Assembly: GCF_000282035.1 (NCBI RefSeq)
Contig: NZ_AKKA01000009.1
Coordinates: 1-64,000 of the forward strand
Length of the DNA stretch: 64,000 nucleotides
Reading direction: 5' to 3'
Source of the DNA: Rhizobium sp. CF122
GTDB lineage: Bacteria; Pseudomonadota; Alphaproteobacteria; Rhizobiales; Rhizobiaceae
The notes under the pieces were generated by a model. It saw only the letters and a list, made by a program, of their open reading frames with translations. It searched no databases and was not told the DNA's origin. Every line of letters starts with the position of its first letter. The stretch's first letter is position 1. Positions 8,441 through 16,235 of this stretch are shown here, piece after piece. Made by a program: the position numbers and the translations under genes.

Positions 8441-8968
8441 ATGCCGGTCTATGCGCTTGGCGAATTGACGCCGGACCTGCCGCCGTCAGGCACCTACTGG
8501 ATCGCACCTGACGCCCATGTCGTCGGCCAGGTCGCGATCGCTGAGGATGTCGGCATCTGGTTTGGCGCGGTGCTTCGCGGCGACAACGAGCCGATCAGCG
8601 TCGGCAAGGCGACCAACATCCAGGAGGGCGCGATGCTGCACACGGATCCGGGCTTTCCCGTGACAATCGGCGAGGGTTGCACCATCGGTCATCACGCCAT
8701 CGTCCATGGCTGCACGATCGGTGACAACTCCTTGATCGGCATGGGCGCCACAGTGCTCAACGGCGCCAAAATCGGCCGCAACTGCCTGGTTGGCGCCAAT
8801 GCCCTGATCACCGAGGGCAAGGAATTTCTCGACAATTCCTTGATCGTCGGCTCTCCGGCACGGGTGGTCCGCACGCTCGACGAAACGGCGATAGCGGGGC
8901 TTCGCCGCTCCGCCAAGAAGTACGTCGGCAACTGGCAGCGTTTCGCGCGCGACTTGCGCCCTCTATAA
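8441..8968 (+). CDS. Gamma-class carbonic anhydrase family protein (left-handed beta-helix)
   Basis: 175 residues of hexapeptide repeats (I-G-x-x-x-x), the trimeric left-handed beta-helix fold. The three zinc-ligand histidines typical of the family are present: LHTDPG, then TIGHHAIVHGC. Repeats such as VTIGEGCTIGHHAI and CTIGDNSLIGMGATV are clear. A short C-terminal helix (LRRSAKKYVGNWQRFARDL) packs back on the helix in relatives such as YrdA/PaaY. GGGGAGATGCT precedes the ATG, 12 bases after the FAH-family gene. Activity as a carbonic anhydrase, thioesterase or other role is not decided by sequence. Confidence 0.9.
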   Translation: MPVYALGELTPDLPPSGTYWIAPDAHVVGQVAIAEDVGIWFGAVLRGDNEPISVGKATNIQEGAMLHTDPGFPVTIGEGCTIGHHAIVHGCTIGDNSLIGMGATVLNGAKIGRNCLVGANALITEGKEFLDNSLIVGSPARVVRTLDETAIAGLRRSAKKYVGNWQRFARDLRPL

Positions 8969-9009
8969 CCTTCAGAATAGCAGACCCAAGCCGGCCACGT
9001 TCTTTTCGG

Positions 9010-9033
9010 CCGTCTTCACGAGATCGAAGACGG
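9010..9033. terminator. Hairpin between convergent genes
   Basis: 8-bp inverted repeat CCGTCTTC / GAAGACGG with an 8-base loop, between the ends of two convergent genes. There is no clear T-run on either side, so termination is plausible but unproven. Confidence 0.4.
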
Positions 9034-9046
9034 CACTAGGAATCTT

Positions 9047-9289
9047 CTACGCGGCTGCGTAAATGAGGAGTTCGAATTCGGTCAGCGCGCTGTTGAGATC
9101 GAGTTCGAGAAGATGCAGCGTCAGGTCTGCGGCCTTGACGGTAATCGTCTTTGCCACAAGCTGCGCCATGACCTTGGCGGTTTTCTGCGCGATGAACCCC
9201 AGCTGGTAGGTCATCTCGTCGCGAATGGCCGTCCATTGCTTCTTTGCCGTTGTGGCAGCGACGGACAGCAGCTCTTCGGCGGCAATCAT
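9047..9289 (-). CDS. Small helical hypothetical protein (80 aa), phasin-like composition
   Basis: Starts MIAAEELLSVAATTAKKQWT and is almost entirely predicted amphipathic helix, rich in Ala, Leu, Thr and Lys, with no signal peptide. The pattern resembles short phasin-like or coiled helical proteins, but I do not recognise a specific family. It lies 34 bases downstream of zur in the same direction and could be the last gene of the zur-znu transcript, or a separate unit. The ribosome-binding site is weak, so the start is uncertain. Confidence 0.55.
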   Translation of the reverse strand: MIAAEELLSVAATTAKKQWTAIRDEMTYQLGFIAQKTAKVMAQLVAKTITVKAADLTLHLLELDLNSALTEFELLIYAAA

Positions 9290-9323
9290 TGCGAGAACAC
9301 GGTTGCAGGAAGTTCGCCGTGGC

Positions 9324-9722
9324 CTAAGCAGCGCAAGCCTCGCACAGACCGCGGATCTCGATCGTGGTCTTCTCTGCCTTGAACTTCTTGCGGCGCGTCC
9401 AATCCATCAGGCGGTGATCGACCTCGTGGTCATGGAATTCCATGACATGTCCGCAGCTCTCGCAAATAGCGAAGGCGACGATGCCGTGGCTGTGGCAGTT
9501 CTGGTCCGGATGCGCGCAGGCGACGAAGGCGTTGATGCTCTCGAGCCGGTGCACGACACCATATTCAAGCAGCTTCTCCAGCGCCCGATAGACCTGCAGC
9601 GGCGCACGAAAGCCGTGGTCACGCAGCTTGTCGAGGATCGTGTAGGCGCTGAGCGGTCCGTCTGCCTTCTCGAGCACCTCGAAGACGAGAGCCTGGTTTT
9701 TGGTCAAAGCAGGTGCGTTCAT
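9324..9722 (-). CDS. zur: Zinc uptake regulator Zur (Fur family)
   Basis: A Fur-family repressor that binds DNA when loaded with zinc and shuts off zinc import. 132 residues. An N-terminal winged helix (LTKNQALVFEVLEKADGPLS ... APLQVYRALEKLLEYG) is followed by the metal-binding dimerisation domain. That domain has ACAHPDQNCHSHG, the structural zinc cysteines ICESCGHVMEFHDHE and a C-terminal CEAC. The ATG overlaps the stop of znuB (ATGA). Its placement with znu genes and the palindromic boxes at 11526-11562 and 12593-12607 support Zur rather than Fur, Mur or Irr. Confidence 0.93.
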   Translation of the reverse strand: MNAPALTKNQALVFEVLEKADGPLSAYTILDKLRDHGFRAPLQVYRALEKLLEYGVVHRLESINAFVACAHPDQNCHSHGIVAFAICESCGHVMEFHDHEVDHRLMDWTRRKKFKAEKTTIEIRGLCEACAA

Positions 9723-10534
9723 GAACGTGGTCCTTCCAAGGCCCGCCCGCGCCCGCGCTTCGGCAGCAGGCTCAGGACGAAGAGGATCAGGGCTGCGACG
9801 ACGATCGACGGGCCGGAGGGCGTGTCGTAGGTCAGCGAGCCGAACAGACCGCCGACCACGGCAACGGCGCCGATCAGCGAGGCGAAGATGGCCATGAACT
9901 CGGGCGTCGAGGCGAAACGGCGCGCCGCGGCCGCCGGGATGATCAGCAGCGAGGTGATCAGCATGATGCCGACGATCTTCATGGCGATGGCGATGACGAC
10001 GGCCATCAGCAGCATGAAGAAAAGCCGGGCCCGCTCCGGCTGCAGCCCCTCGGCCTCGGCAAGCTCAGGATTGACGGTGGAGGCGAGCAACGGACGCCAG
10101 AGCCAGGCGATCGCCGCCAGCACGAGGATGCCGCCACCCCAGATCATGACGATATCAGCCTTCGAAACCGCGAGGATGTCGCCGAACAGAAAAGCGATGA
10201 GGTCGATGCGCACCCAGCTCATGAAGGCGACCATAACGAGACCGATCGCCAGCGTCGCATGCGACAGGATCCCGAGCAGCGCATCCGCAGACAGCGCCTG
10301 ACGCTTCTGCAGGAACAACAAGAGGATCGACACCGTCGCGGCGACGAGGAAGACGGCAAGCGTCAGGTTGAACTGCAGAAGCAGCGAGAGCGCAACGCCG
10401 AGCAAGGCCGAGTGGGCGATCGTATCGCCGAAATAGGCCATGCGCCGCCAGATGATGAAACAGCCGAGCGGGCCGGTCGTCAGCGCCAGCCCGACGCCGG
10501 CAAGGATCGCGCGGACGAAGAAATCGTCAAACAT
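9719..10534 (-). CDS. znuB: Zinc ABC transporter, membrane permease ZnuB
   Basis: An inner-membrane permease of the ABC-3 family for high-affinity zinc import, 271 residues with 8-9 hydrophobic segments. Recognisable pieces are GPLGCFIIWRRMAYFGDTIA near the N-terminus, GILSHATLAIGLV, and GIMLITSLLIIPAAAARRFA near the C-terminus. The frame is open further upstream, but that part is the antisense-like reading of the His-rich znuC tail. The ATG at 10534 opens the standard family N-terminus and overlaps the znuC stop by 8 bases. It forms the znuC-znuB-zur unit with 4-8 base overlaps. Confidence 0.95.
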   Translation of the reverse strand: MFDDFFVRAILAGVGLALTTGPLGCFIIWRRMAYFGDTIAHSALLGVALSLLLQFNLTLAVFLVAATVSILLLFLQKRQALSADALLGILSHATLAIGLVMVAFMSWVRIDLIAFLFGDILAVSKADIVMIWGGGILVLAAIAWLWRPLLASTVNPELAEAEGLQPERARLFFMLLMAVVIAIAMKIVGIMLITSLLIIPAAAARRFASTPEFMAIFASLIGAVAVVGGLFGSLTYDTPSGPSIVVAALILFVLSLLPKRGRGRALEGPRS

Positions 10535-11489
10535 GGCGTTCTCCTGCAGGCTGCCTGTGATCATGATCGTGGTTGTGATCATGACCGTGATCACCCGCAT
10601 GATGATCACCGACGGCATGGGTATGGTCGTGACCGTGGCCGGCGTGGTCGTGATGGGTGTGGTCGTGCCCATCGTGGTCGGCATGGTGGCCATCGTCGGG
10701 ATGGCAGTGATCGGTCACCGAACCGTCCGAATGCAGCACCCGGCCATCCGGTAGATGTGTGTGATCGTGGTGATGACTATAGACCGCGAGTGCCTGCGCC
10801 GCGCGGCTACCGAACAACCGGACATATTCGGCACTCTGCGTTACGGCCTGCGGCGTGCCGCGGCAGCAGACATGGCCGTTGAGGCAGATAACGGTGTCCG
10901 TCGCAGCCATGACGACGTGCAGGTCGTGCGAAATCAGCAGGATGCCGCAGCCGGTCGTGTTGCGGATTGATTGGATCAGATCGTAGATCGCAATCTCGCC
11001 CGAGAAATCGACGCCCTGGACGGGTTCGTCAAGGACGAGGAGATCGGGCTTGCGGGCGATCGCGCGCGCCATCAAGGCCCGCTGAAACTCGCCGCCCGAA
11101 AGATGCTGTACTTCCGCACCAAGCATATGTGACAGTCCGACCGCATCGAGTGCGGCCGCCATATCACGCTCGGAGAGCGGACCGGTCAGCGTCATCAGCC
11201 GGCGAACGGTAAGCGGCAATGTCCAATCGATCGCCAGCCTCTGCGGCACATAGCCGACCTTGAGGCCGGCGGCGCGTTCCACCTCGCCCTCGTCGGGCTT
11301 CAGCACGCCGATCGCCGTCTTCACCGTCGTCGATTTGCCCGAGCCGTTGGGGCCGATCAGCGTGACGATCTCGCCGCGCGAGACGGAGAAATCCACACCG
11401 CGCACGAGCCAGCGGCCGTTCCTTCGAACGCCGACATTGAAAAGCGAGACCAATGGCTTCGCTTCGGAATTTGCGGGAGAGAACATCAT
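10527..11489 (-). CDS. znuC: Zinc ABC transporter, ATP-binding protein ZnuC with His-rich tail
   Basis: The cytoplasmic ATPase that powers ZnuB. From ATG 11489 it has about 320 residues, longer than typical 250-residue ZnuC. Walker A GPNGSGKS, signature LSGGEFQRALMARAIA, Walker B LLVLDEP and the switch-His region LLISHDLH are all intact. The extra C-terminal ~80 residues contain about 29 histidines with many Asp (for example HDHTHHDHAGHGHDH), encoded by a low-complexity CATGATCAC-type DNA stretch (about 10545-10790). The tail is a likely zinc chelating or sensing arm. The start is preceded by the shared regulatory region with znuA. Confidence 0.94.
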   Translation of the reverse strand: MMFSPANSEAKPLVSLFNVGVRRNGRWLVRGVDFSVSRGEIVTLIGPNGSGKSTTVKTAIGVLKPDEGEVERAAGLKVGYVPQRLAIDWTLPLTVRRLMTLTGPLSERDMAAALDAVGLSHMLGAEVQHLSGGEFQRALMARAIARKPDLLVLDEPVQGVDFSGEIAIYDLIQSIRNTTGCGILLISHDLHVVMAATDTVICLNGHVCCRGTPQAVTQSAEYVRLFGSRAAQALAVYSHHHDHTHLPDGRVLHSDGSVTDHCHPDDGHHADHDGHDHTHHDHAGHGHDHTHAVGDHHAGDHGHDHNHDHDHRQPAGERHV

Positions 11490-11525
11490 TTTTCCGAATG
11501 TGCTGTTGCGACTTGCTATTGCACA

Positions 11526-11540
11526 CGTTATAGCATAACG
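11526..11540. promoter_or_regulatory. Candidate Zur box 1 (znuC side)
   Basis: CGTTATAGCATAACG, arms CGTTAT/ATAACG around AGC, in the AT-rich divergent znuC-znuA promoter region. It matches the TGTWAT-n3-ATWACA pattern shared by the two other sites near 11555 and 12600. Confidence 0.75.
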
Positions 11541-11547
11541 CAATTGA

Positions 11548-11562
11548 TGTAATAACATTACA
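11548..11562. promoter_or_regulatory. Candidate Zur box 2 (znuA side)
   Basis: TGTAATAACATTACA, arms TGTAAT/ATTACA around AAC, 25 bases before the znuA start and 22 bases from box 1 centre to centre, so both divergent promoters can be repressed together. Confidence 0.78.
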
Positions 11563-11587
11563 ATTGCAATTCAAGCGGAGCACACCG

Positions 11588-12544
11588 ATGAAATTCGCGA
11601 TGGCCCTTACCCTCGCAGTCCCCGCCATGCTGTTTGCCGAGGCGGGCAGAACGGCGGATGCGCCTGTCGTCGTGACCTCAATCAAACCGGTGCACTCCCT
11701 CGTATCGGCTATCATGCAGGGCGTCGGTACACCCGAGCTGATCGTCGACGGCGCCGCCTCGCCGCATACCTACAACATGAAGCCGTCGAACGCGCGCGCG
11801 CTTCAGAATGCCAAGGTCGTGTTCTGGGTCGGCCCCGGACTTGAAGCGTTTCTGGAGAAGCCTCTGGAGGCGATCGGGTCCGATGCCGTCGTCGCCGAGC
11901 TCGGCAAGGCGCCGGGCCTTACGAAGCTTAAATTCCGGGAAGGCGGCGCTTTCGAGCCGCACGATGACGGCGACCATGACGAAGCCGCCCATGCGGGCGC
12001 CGATCATGACCACGATCATGGGGCCTTCGACACCCACCTCTGGCTCGATCCACAAAATGCCAAGGCGATGGCAGCCGAGATCACCACCACTCTCGTCGCG
12101 GCCGACCCTGCCAACGCCCTCACCTACCAGGCCAACGCCAAGACGCTGGACGACAGGCTCGACGCGCTGGACAAGGAAATCACCGGCATCGTGTCACCGG
12201 TCAGGGACAAGCCGTTCATCGTCTTCCACGATGCCTACCAGTATTTCGAGAACCGCTATCATGTGCGGGTCGCCGGCTCGATCACCGTCAGCCCCGAAAC
12301 GATCCCCGGCGCGGAACGCATTGCGGAGATCCACAAGAAGGTCGGCGAACTCGGTGCCACCTGCGTTTTCGCCGAACCGCAGTTCCAGCCGCGATTGGTC
12401 GATGTCGTGATCGAGGGAACCAAGGCGAAGGCCGGTGTGCTCGATCCGGAGGCAGCCACGCTCGACGCTGGACCAGATCTCTATTTCAACCTCATGCGCG
12501 GTATCGCCAATAGCATGAAGGACTGCCTCTCGCGAGAAAGCTGA
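11588..12544 (+). CDS. znuA: Zinc ABC transporter, periplasmic binding protein ZnuA
   Basis: A periplasmic cluster A-I solute-binding protein that delivers Zn to ZnuBC. 318 residues from ATG 11588, preceded by AGCGGAG; the frame extends 8 codons upstream, but those overlap the operator. A signal peptide is visible (MKFAMALTLAVPAMLFAEAG). Zinc ligands occur as GAASPHTYNMKPS, the mobile His/Asp loop HDDGDHDEAAHAGADHDHDH, DTHLWLDPQNA, and FHDAYQYFENRY. A strong terminator follows directly. It diverges from znuC, with two Zur boxes between them. Confidence 0.96.
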   Translation: MKFAMALTLAVPAMLFAEAGRTADAPVVVTSIKPVHSLVSAIMQGVGTPELIVDGAASPHTYNMKPSNARALQNAKVVFWVGPGLEAFLEKPLEAIGSDAVVAELGKAPGLTKLKFREGGAFEPHDDGDHDEAAHAGADHDHDHGAFDTHLWLDPQNAKAMAAEITTTLVAADPANALTYQANAKTLDDRLDALDKEITGIVSPVRDKPFIVFHDAYQYFENRYHVRVAGSITVSPETIPGAERIAEIHKKVGELGATCVFAEPQFQPRLVDVVIEGTKAKAGVLDPEAATLDAGPDLYFNLMRGIANSMKDCLSRES

Positions 12545-12553
12545 GAGGTGGCG

Positions 12554-12580
12554 AAGGCGGACCTCACAGTCCGCCTTTTT
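12554..12580 (+). terminator. Rho-independent terminator of znuA
   Basis: 9-bp stem AAGGCGGAC / GTCCGCCTT around a CTCACA loop, ending in five T residues. Confidence 0.93.
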
Positions 12581-12592
12581 CAGCACAAGATG

Positions 12593-12607
12593 TGTAATTG
12601 CATAACA
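12593..12607. promoter_or_regulatory. Candidate Zur box 3 (zigA)
   Basis: TGTAATTGCATAACA, the same 6-3-6 palindrome as the znu boxes, placed between the znuA terminator and the zigA start (15 bases before the ATG). This puts zigA and the following microprotein in the zinc regulon. Confidence 0.78.
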
Positions 12608-12621
12608 TCTCAGAGGCATGA

Positions 12622-13827
12622 ATGGATACGAAGCTTCCCGTAACGGTGTTGTCGGGCTTTCTTGGCGCCGGCAAGACCACGCTGCTCAACCACATCCTTG
12701 GAAACCGGCAGGCTCTGCGGGTCGCCGTGATCGTCAATGACATGAGCGAGGTGAACATCGACGCCGCCCTCGTGCGAGACGGTGGCGCCAACCTGTCGCG
12801 AACCGACGAACAGCTGGTGGAGATGACGAACGGCTGCATCTGCTGCACACTGCGTGACGATCTGCTGAAGGAGGTCCGCCACCTGGCGGAACAGGGACGC
12901 TTCGACTATCTCCTAATCGAATCGACCGGTATTGCCGAACCTCTGCCGGTCGCGACCACCTTCGAGTTCCGCGATGAGAATGGCGCAAGCCTCTCCGACA
13001 TCGCCAAGCTCGATACGATGGTGACGGTGGTCGATGCCGCGAACTTGCTCTCGGACTATGCATCCGCAGACTTTCTGGCAGATCGCGGCGAAACCGCAGG
13101 CGATGGCGACAATCGCACGATCATCGATCTGCTGGTCGAGCAGATCGAATTCGCCGATGTGATCATCCTCAACAAGATCGGCACAGCGACGCCGGCCGAG
13201 TGTCAGGCCGCGCGCCAGATCATCGTCGGGCTCAATCCCGACGCAAGGTTGATCGAGACCGACTTCGGCCAAGTGGAGCTCGGTGAAGTGCTCGGAACGG
13301 GACGCTTCGACATCGACCGCGCCGAAACGCATCCGCTCTGGTACAAGGAGCTGCACCGCTCCTCCGAACATATGCCGGAGACCGAGGAATACGGTATCCG
13401 CTCCTTTGTCTATCGCGAAAGGCGGCCCTTCGACCCTGCCAAGCTACAGCGCTTCTTCGACACCGCCTGGCCCGGCGTCGTCAGAGCGAAAGGCTTCTTC
13501 TGGCTGGCGACGCGCCCGCACCATGTCGGTGAAGTCAGCCAGGCCGGGGCACTCCTGCGGACGGGCAAGATGGGGCTCTGGTGGGCGTCGGTGCCGCGTG
13601 AGCGATGGCCGGACGATGAACGCTTCCTGAAGGCCATGTCGCCCTACCTCGACCCCGTCTGGGGTGACCGCCGGCAAGAGATCGTCTTCATCGGTAGCGA
13701 TCCGATGGACGAGGACTGGATACGGCAGCAGCTCGACGGCTGCCTTGTAGCGGACGAGACCTTTGCGCCGGAAAAGTGGCGCGGGCTGCCGGATCCCTTT
13801 GCGAGCTGGGGAGAGCGCGGAGCGTGA
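12622..13827 (+). CDS. zigA: COG0523 GTPase, zinc-starvation metallochaperone type
   Basis: A CobW/HypB-class GTPase that in relatives moves zinc to client proteins during zinc shortage. 401 residues. The P-loop [16 protein letters not shown] is at residues 11-26, the signature metal motif [12 protein letters not shown] follows near 70, and [11 protein letters not shown] is the Walker B region. The C-terminal CobW_C domain ([20 protein letters not shown] ... GFFWLATRP) is complete. The guanine-specificity motif reads NKIG instead of NKxD. The upstream Zur box separates it from the cobalamin cobW elsewhere in the window. Its stop overlaps the next ORF (GTGA). Confidence 0.92.
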   Translation: MDTKLPVTVLSGFLGAGKTTLLNHILGNRQALRVAVIVNDMSEVNIDAALVRDGGANLSRTDEQLVEMTNGCICCTLRDDLLKEVRHLAEQGRFDYLLIESTGIAEPLPVATTFEFRDENGASLSDIAKLDTMVTVVDAANLLSDYASADFLADRGETAGDGDNRTIIDLLVEQIEFADVIILNKIGTATPAECQAARQIIVGLNPDARLIETDFGQVELGEVLGTGRFDIDRAETHPLWYKELHRSSEHMPETEEYGIRSFVYRERRPFDPAKLQRFFDTAWPGVVRAKGFFWLATRPHHVGEVSQAGALLRTGKMGLWWASVPRERWPDDERFLKAMSPYLDPVWGDRRQEIVFIGSDPMDEDWIRQQLDGCLVADETFAPEKWRGLPDPFASWGERGA

Positions 13828-13997
13828 CGACACAAGCTCCCAAAACCTATCGCTGCCGATGCGAGGAATGTCAGCCTCTTGCGCCGATCGAGGGATTGGC
13901 TGCGCCGCAAGCAGTGGAAGCGGAAGCAGGCGCCATCAGTCGGCTGGCCGCCGTCGTGCAGCGGCTCCTTGACTCACGCAAACAAGCACCCGATTGA
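13824..13997 (+). CDS. Cys-motif microprotein coupled to zigA (57 aa)
   Basis: GTG start overlapping the zigA stop (GTGA), suggesting translational coupling. The N-terminus contains [10 protein letters not shown], a C-x-C-x-x-C knuckle able to bind a metal such as zinc, followed by an Ala-rich helical segment ([18 protein letters not shown]). An intrinsic terminator begins 6 bases after its stop, so it is the last gene of a zigA bicistron. I do not recognise a family; a zinc-related partner role is inferred from operon and motif only. Confidence 0.6.
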   Translation: MTTQAPKTYRCRCEECQPLAPIEGLAAPQAVEAEAGAISRLAAVVQRLLDSRKQAPD

Positions 13998-14002
13998 ATC
14001 AG

Positions 14003-14028
14003 AAGGGCGGCATCGAAGCCGCCCTTTC
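14003..14028 (+). terminator. Rho-independent terminator of the zigA unit
   Basis: 9-bp stem AAGGGCGGC / GCCGCCCTT around ATCGAA, with a short T tail (TTTCC). It lies between convergent genes and may act on both. Confidence 0.85.
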
Positions 14029-14047
14029 CGGATATTGGCGTTGCCGC

Positions 14048-14357
14048 TTAGCGAATGACGATATTCGCGATCGCGCCGTTGACCGAGCCGATGAGCAGGA
14101 AGTCGTTATCGACCTGCACCCACCGATAGCCGCGCGGCGGAGCCGACAGGCGGTAGCGATGATAATCGCGCACGTCGCGCATATGGCGGCGCTCCGCCGA
14201 CGTCATGCGATGGCCGCGGCTCCACTTGTACTTCTTAACGTGAACGTCGCTCCACGACAACGGGCCGACGATGATCCTGGGCGCTCGCTTCGGTCGTCGC
14301 CAGCAGCGGGGCGGCAATCACGGTAGCGGCAAGAAGGAGGGTGGCGAGCTTTTTCAT
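14048..14357 (-). pseudogene. RcnB-family periplasmic protein gene with a frameshift
   Basis: From ATG 14357 the frame reads a clean signal peptide (MKKLATLLLAATVIAAPLLA ... TEASAQ) and then DHRRPVVVERRSR before TAA at 14237-14235. The RcnB-type domain lies in another frame: DVHVKKYKWSRGHRMTSAER ... PPRGYRWVQVDNDFLLIG ... IANIVIR, ending at 14048. Restoring two bases (or removing one) at GTGGAGCG|ACGTTCAC would join VVERxDVHVKKYKW into one normal protein of about 100 residues. RcnB-family proteins are periplasmic and linked to metal homeostasis in enterics. Either a real inactivating mutation or a sequencing error. Confidence 0.75.
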
Positions 14358-14482
14358 TGGGAGGTTCCTCGTGTTGAACACGCCCCGAACCTAGGCCAAA
14401 AAAGATGAACCGAAACTGAAACTTAAGTAAAACTTCTGTAATAATAACACACACTTAAAAGCATCTTCTAAATTAAGAAATG

Positions 14483-14513
14483 CGACATCGCCCGGCATTT
14501 TCGGGCGATGTCG
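14483..14513 (-). terminator. Terminator at the end of the glycoside operon
   Basis: 12-bp perfect stem CGACATCGCCCG / CGGGCGATGTCG with a 7-base loop, followed on the minus strand by CATTTCTTAATTT. It lies 10 bases beyond the GH43 gene. Confidence 0.88.
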
Positions 14514-14522
14514 GTGCCTCTA

Positions 14523-16136
14523 TCAAAGCTCTTCGTAGTTGAACCAGTCGAAGTCTGCCGTTCTTGCGCGGCCCGACGTATCGAAGGCGAAGACCCCGGC
14601 GAAGGCGCCCGTAAACGAGCCGTGCTCGCCGCGCCCGCCTTCATCTGACACGACGCCCGCATCGAGCACGGGACCGATCGGCTGCCATGCCCCCTTGCCT
14701 TCCGTCTGCCAGAAGAACTGCAGGTCGTTGTCCCCGATCTCCATGGAAAGCTGCACGCGCCCCTCCGCCGGAATGGCGACGCCGCTGCCTGCCGGGAAGC
14801 TGATGCGGCTGTGTGGGTAATCGCCGTCACAGGAAAAGATCGTGACGCAGCGCCCTAGCTTTTCATGCAGGGTCACGCCGATCGCATGGAACTTGTGCCT
14901 GTTGTAATAGTGGGTCAGGCCGGCAACCTGCTGGTAGGTGACGGGATCGAACTCGACGACCGTCTCCGCCCGAAAGCTGTGGTGCTCCTGGCGACGGGCG
15001 ACGAGAGATTGCTCGAACCACGAGCCGATGCTTTCGCGCGCGATCAGTCTGAGGTGCCCTGCCCGGTCGGTCAGGTTGAAGATGCGCTCCGGCTTCGGCG
15101 TGCGAAGCCACTGAAAGTCAGCAGGCAGGCTGCCGCCATCGAAGCTGTATTCGCTGCGCATCGGCTTCTCGACGGGCACGGCACCAGCCAGTCCCGGCAC
15201 GGTGACATCTGGGACGGTCGTGCCGTTTTCAAGATAGAGCCACCCATCCTCCTTCCAGACGCACTTCTGCAGGCTGGTTTCGCGACCGAGCGTGCAGCGG
15301 CGCTTCGGCGGCATCGGCCGACCGCAGAGATGCGTGTGATAGACCTGACCATCCGGCGTTTCGACATATTGGCCGTGCCCTGCCCGCTGCAGAATGGCTT
15401 CGGGATGATCCTTCGAGGTAATCAGATGCTTGTTCGGGTGCATCTCATAGGGACCGTCGATCGTGCGCGAACGGGCCATTGTCACCGCATGATCGTAACC
15501 GGTGCCGCCCTCGGCCGTCGTCAGATAGTAATAGCCGTTGCGCTTGAAGAGATGCGGTCCTTCGACAAGCCCAAGCGGGCTGCCGGCGAAGATGTTCTTG
15601 ATTGGCCCCTTCAGCGATTGCGTCACCGCATCCCATTCCTGCATCAGGATACCGTCGAACGCCGGCGACTTCGGCGCACCGCCGAAGCTCTCGGTGCGCT
15701 GATTCCACTGCATGTTGAGGAACCACTTGCGGCCATCGTCATCGTGGAACAGTGATGGGTCGAAGCCGGAAGAATTCACGTAGACCGGCTCGGACCATTC
15801 ACCCTCAATATCAGGCGAAGTCACGATGTAGTTGTGCGCATCCTTGAAGTTGCCGTCGAAGCGCTTGACGTCGGTATAAACCAGCCAGAACAGCCCATCG
15901 GCATAGGACAGACAGGGCGCCCAGACGCCGCAACTATCGGGATTGCCGCGCATGTCGAGCTGCGACTGACGCTCGAGCGGCCGCCGCACCATCGTCCAGT
16001 TCACGAGATCGCGCGAATGATGGATCTGGACGCCGGGATACCATTCGAAGGTCGAGGTTGCGATATAGTAATCGTCCCCGACGCGGCAGATCGATGGATC
16101 CGGGTTGAAGCCCGGCAGGATCGGGTTGCGGATCAT
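14523..16136 (-). CDS. xynB: Glycoside hydrolase family 43 beta-xylosidase
   Basis: A cytosolic five-bladed beta-propeller glycosidase releasing xylose (or arabinose) from short xylo-oligosaccharides; no signal peptide. 537 residues, the length of two-domain GH43 xylosidases. The N-terminal propeller has the general base in NPILPGFNPDPSICRVGDDY, the pKa-modulating Asp in SSGFDPSLFHDDDG, and the general acid in GLVEGPHLFKRNGYYY. The C-terminal beta-sandwich (DUF1349-like) begins about residue 325. AGGGAGGAAA precedes the ATG. It is the last gene of the catabolic cluster, separated from the aldo-keto reductase by a hairpin terminator. Confidence 0.92.
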   Translation of the reverse strand: MIRNPILPGFNPDPSICRVGDDYYIATSTFEWYPGVQIHHSRDLVNWTMVRRPLERQSQLDMRGNPDSCGVWAPCLSYADGLFWLVYTDVKRFDGNFKDAHNYIVTSPDIEGEWSEPVYVNSSGFDPSLFHDDDGRKWFLNMQWNQRTESFGGAPKSPAFDGILMQEWDAVTQSLKGPIKNIFAGSPLGLVEGPHLFKRNGYYYLTTAEGGTGYDHAVTMARSRTIDGPYEMHPNKHLITSKDHPEAILQRAGHGQYVETPDGQVYHTHLCGRPMPPKRRCTLGRETSLQKCVWKEDGWLYLENGTTVPDVTVPGLAGAVPVEKPMRSEYSFDGGSLPADFQWLRTPKPERIFNLTDRAGHLRLIARESIGSWFEQSLVARRQEHHSFRAETVVEFDPVTYQQVAGLTHYYNRHKFHAIGVTLHEKLGRCVTIFSCDGDYPHSRISFPAGSGVAIPAEGRVQLSMEIGDNDLQFFWQTEGKGAWQPIGPVLDAGVVSDEGGRGEHGSFTGAFAGVFAFDTSGRARTADFDWFNYEEL

Positions 16137-16198
16137 TGGTGAAATTTCCTCCCTGAAATACGCACACAGCTTGCGGCACGTACATCAAAACTCAATAG

Positions 16199-16227
16199 AA
16201 AAAACGCCCGGAACGTGGGTTCCAGGC
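16199..16227 (-). terminator. Hairpin with T-run between aldo-keto reductase and GH43 genes
   Basis: Stem GCCTGGAAC / GTTCCGGGC (one mismatch) followed on the minus strand by GTTTTTTC. It looks like an intrinsic terminator or attenuator inside the operon. Confidence 0.8.
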
Positions 16228-16235
16228 ACTTCGGT

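Noticed and set aside
9010-9033. Candidate operator for zur
   Set aside because: The inverted repeat is GC-rich and lies between convergent gene ends, not in a promoter, and differs from the Zur palindromes.
10535-10693. N-terminal extension of ZnuB with many Thr/Met/Ile
   Set aside because: It is the other-frame reading of the His-rich znuC tail; the family N-terminus starts at 10534.
10545-10720. CATGATCAC-type low-complexity DNA as a CRISPR or satellite repeat
   Set aside because: There is no regular unit with spacers; it is simply codons for His/Asp in znuC.
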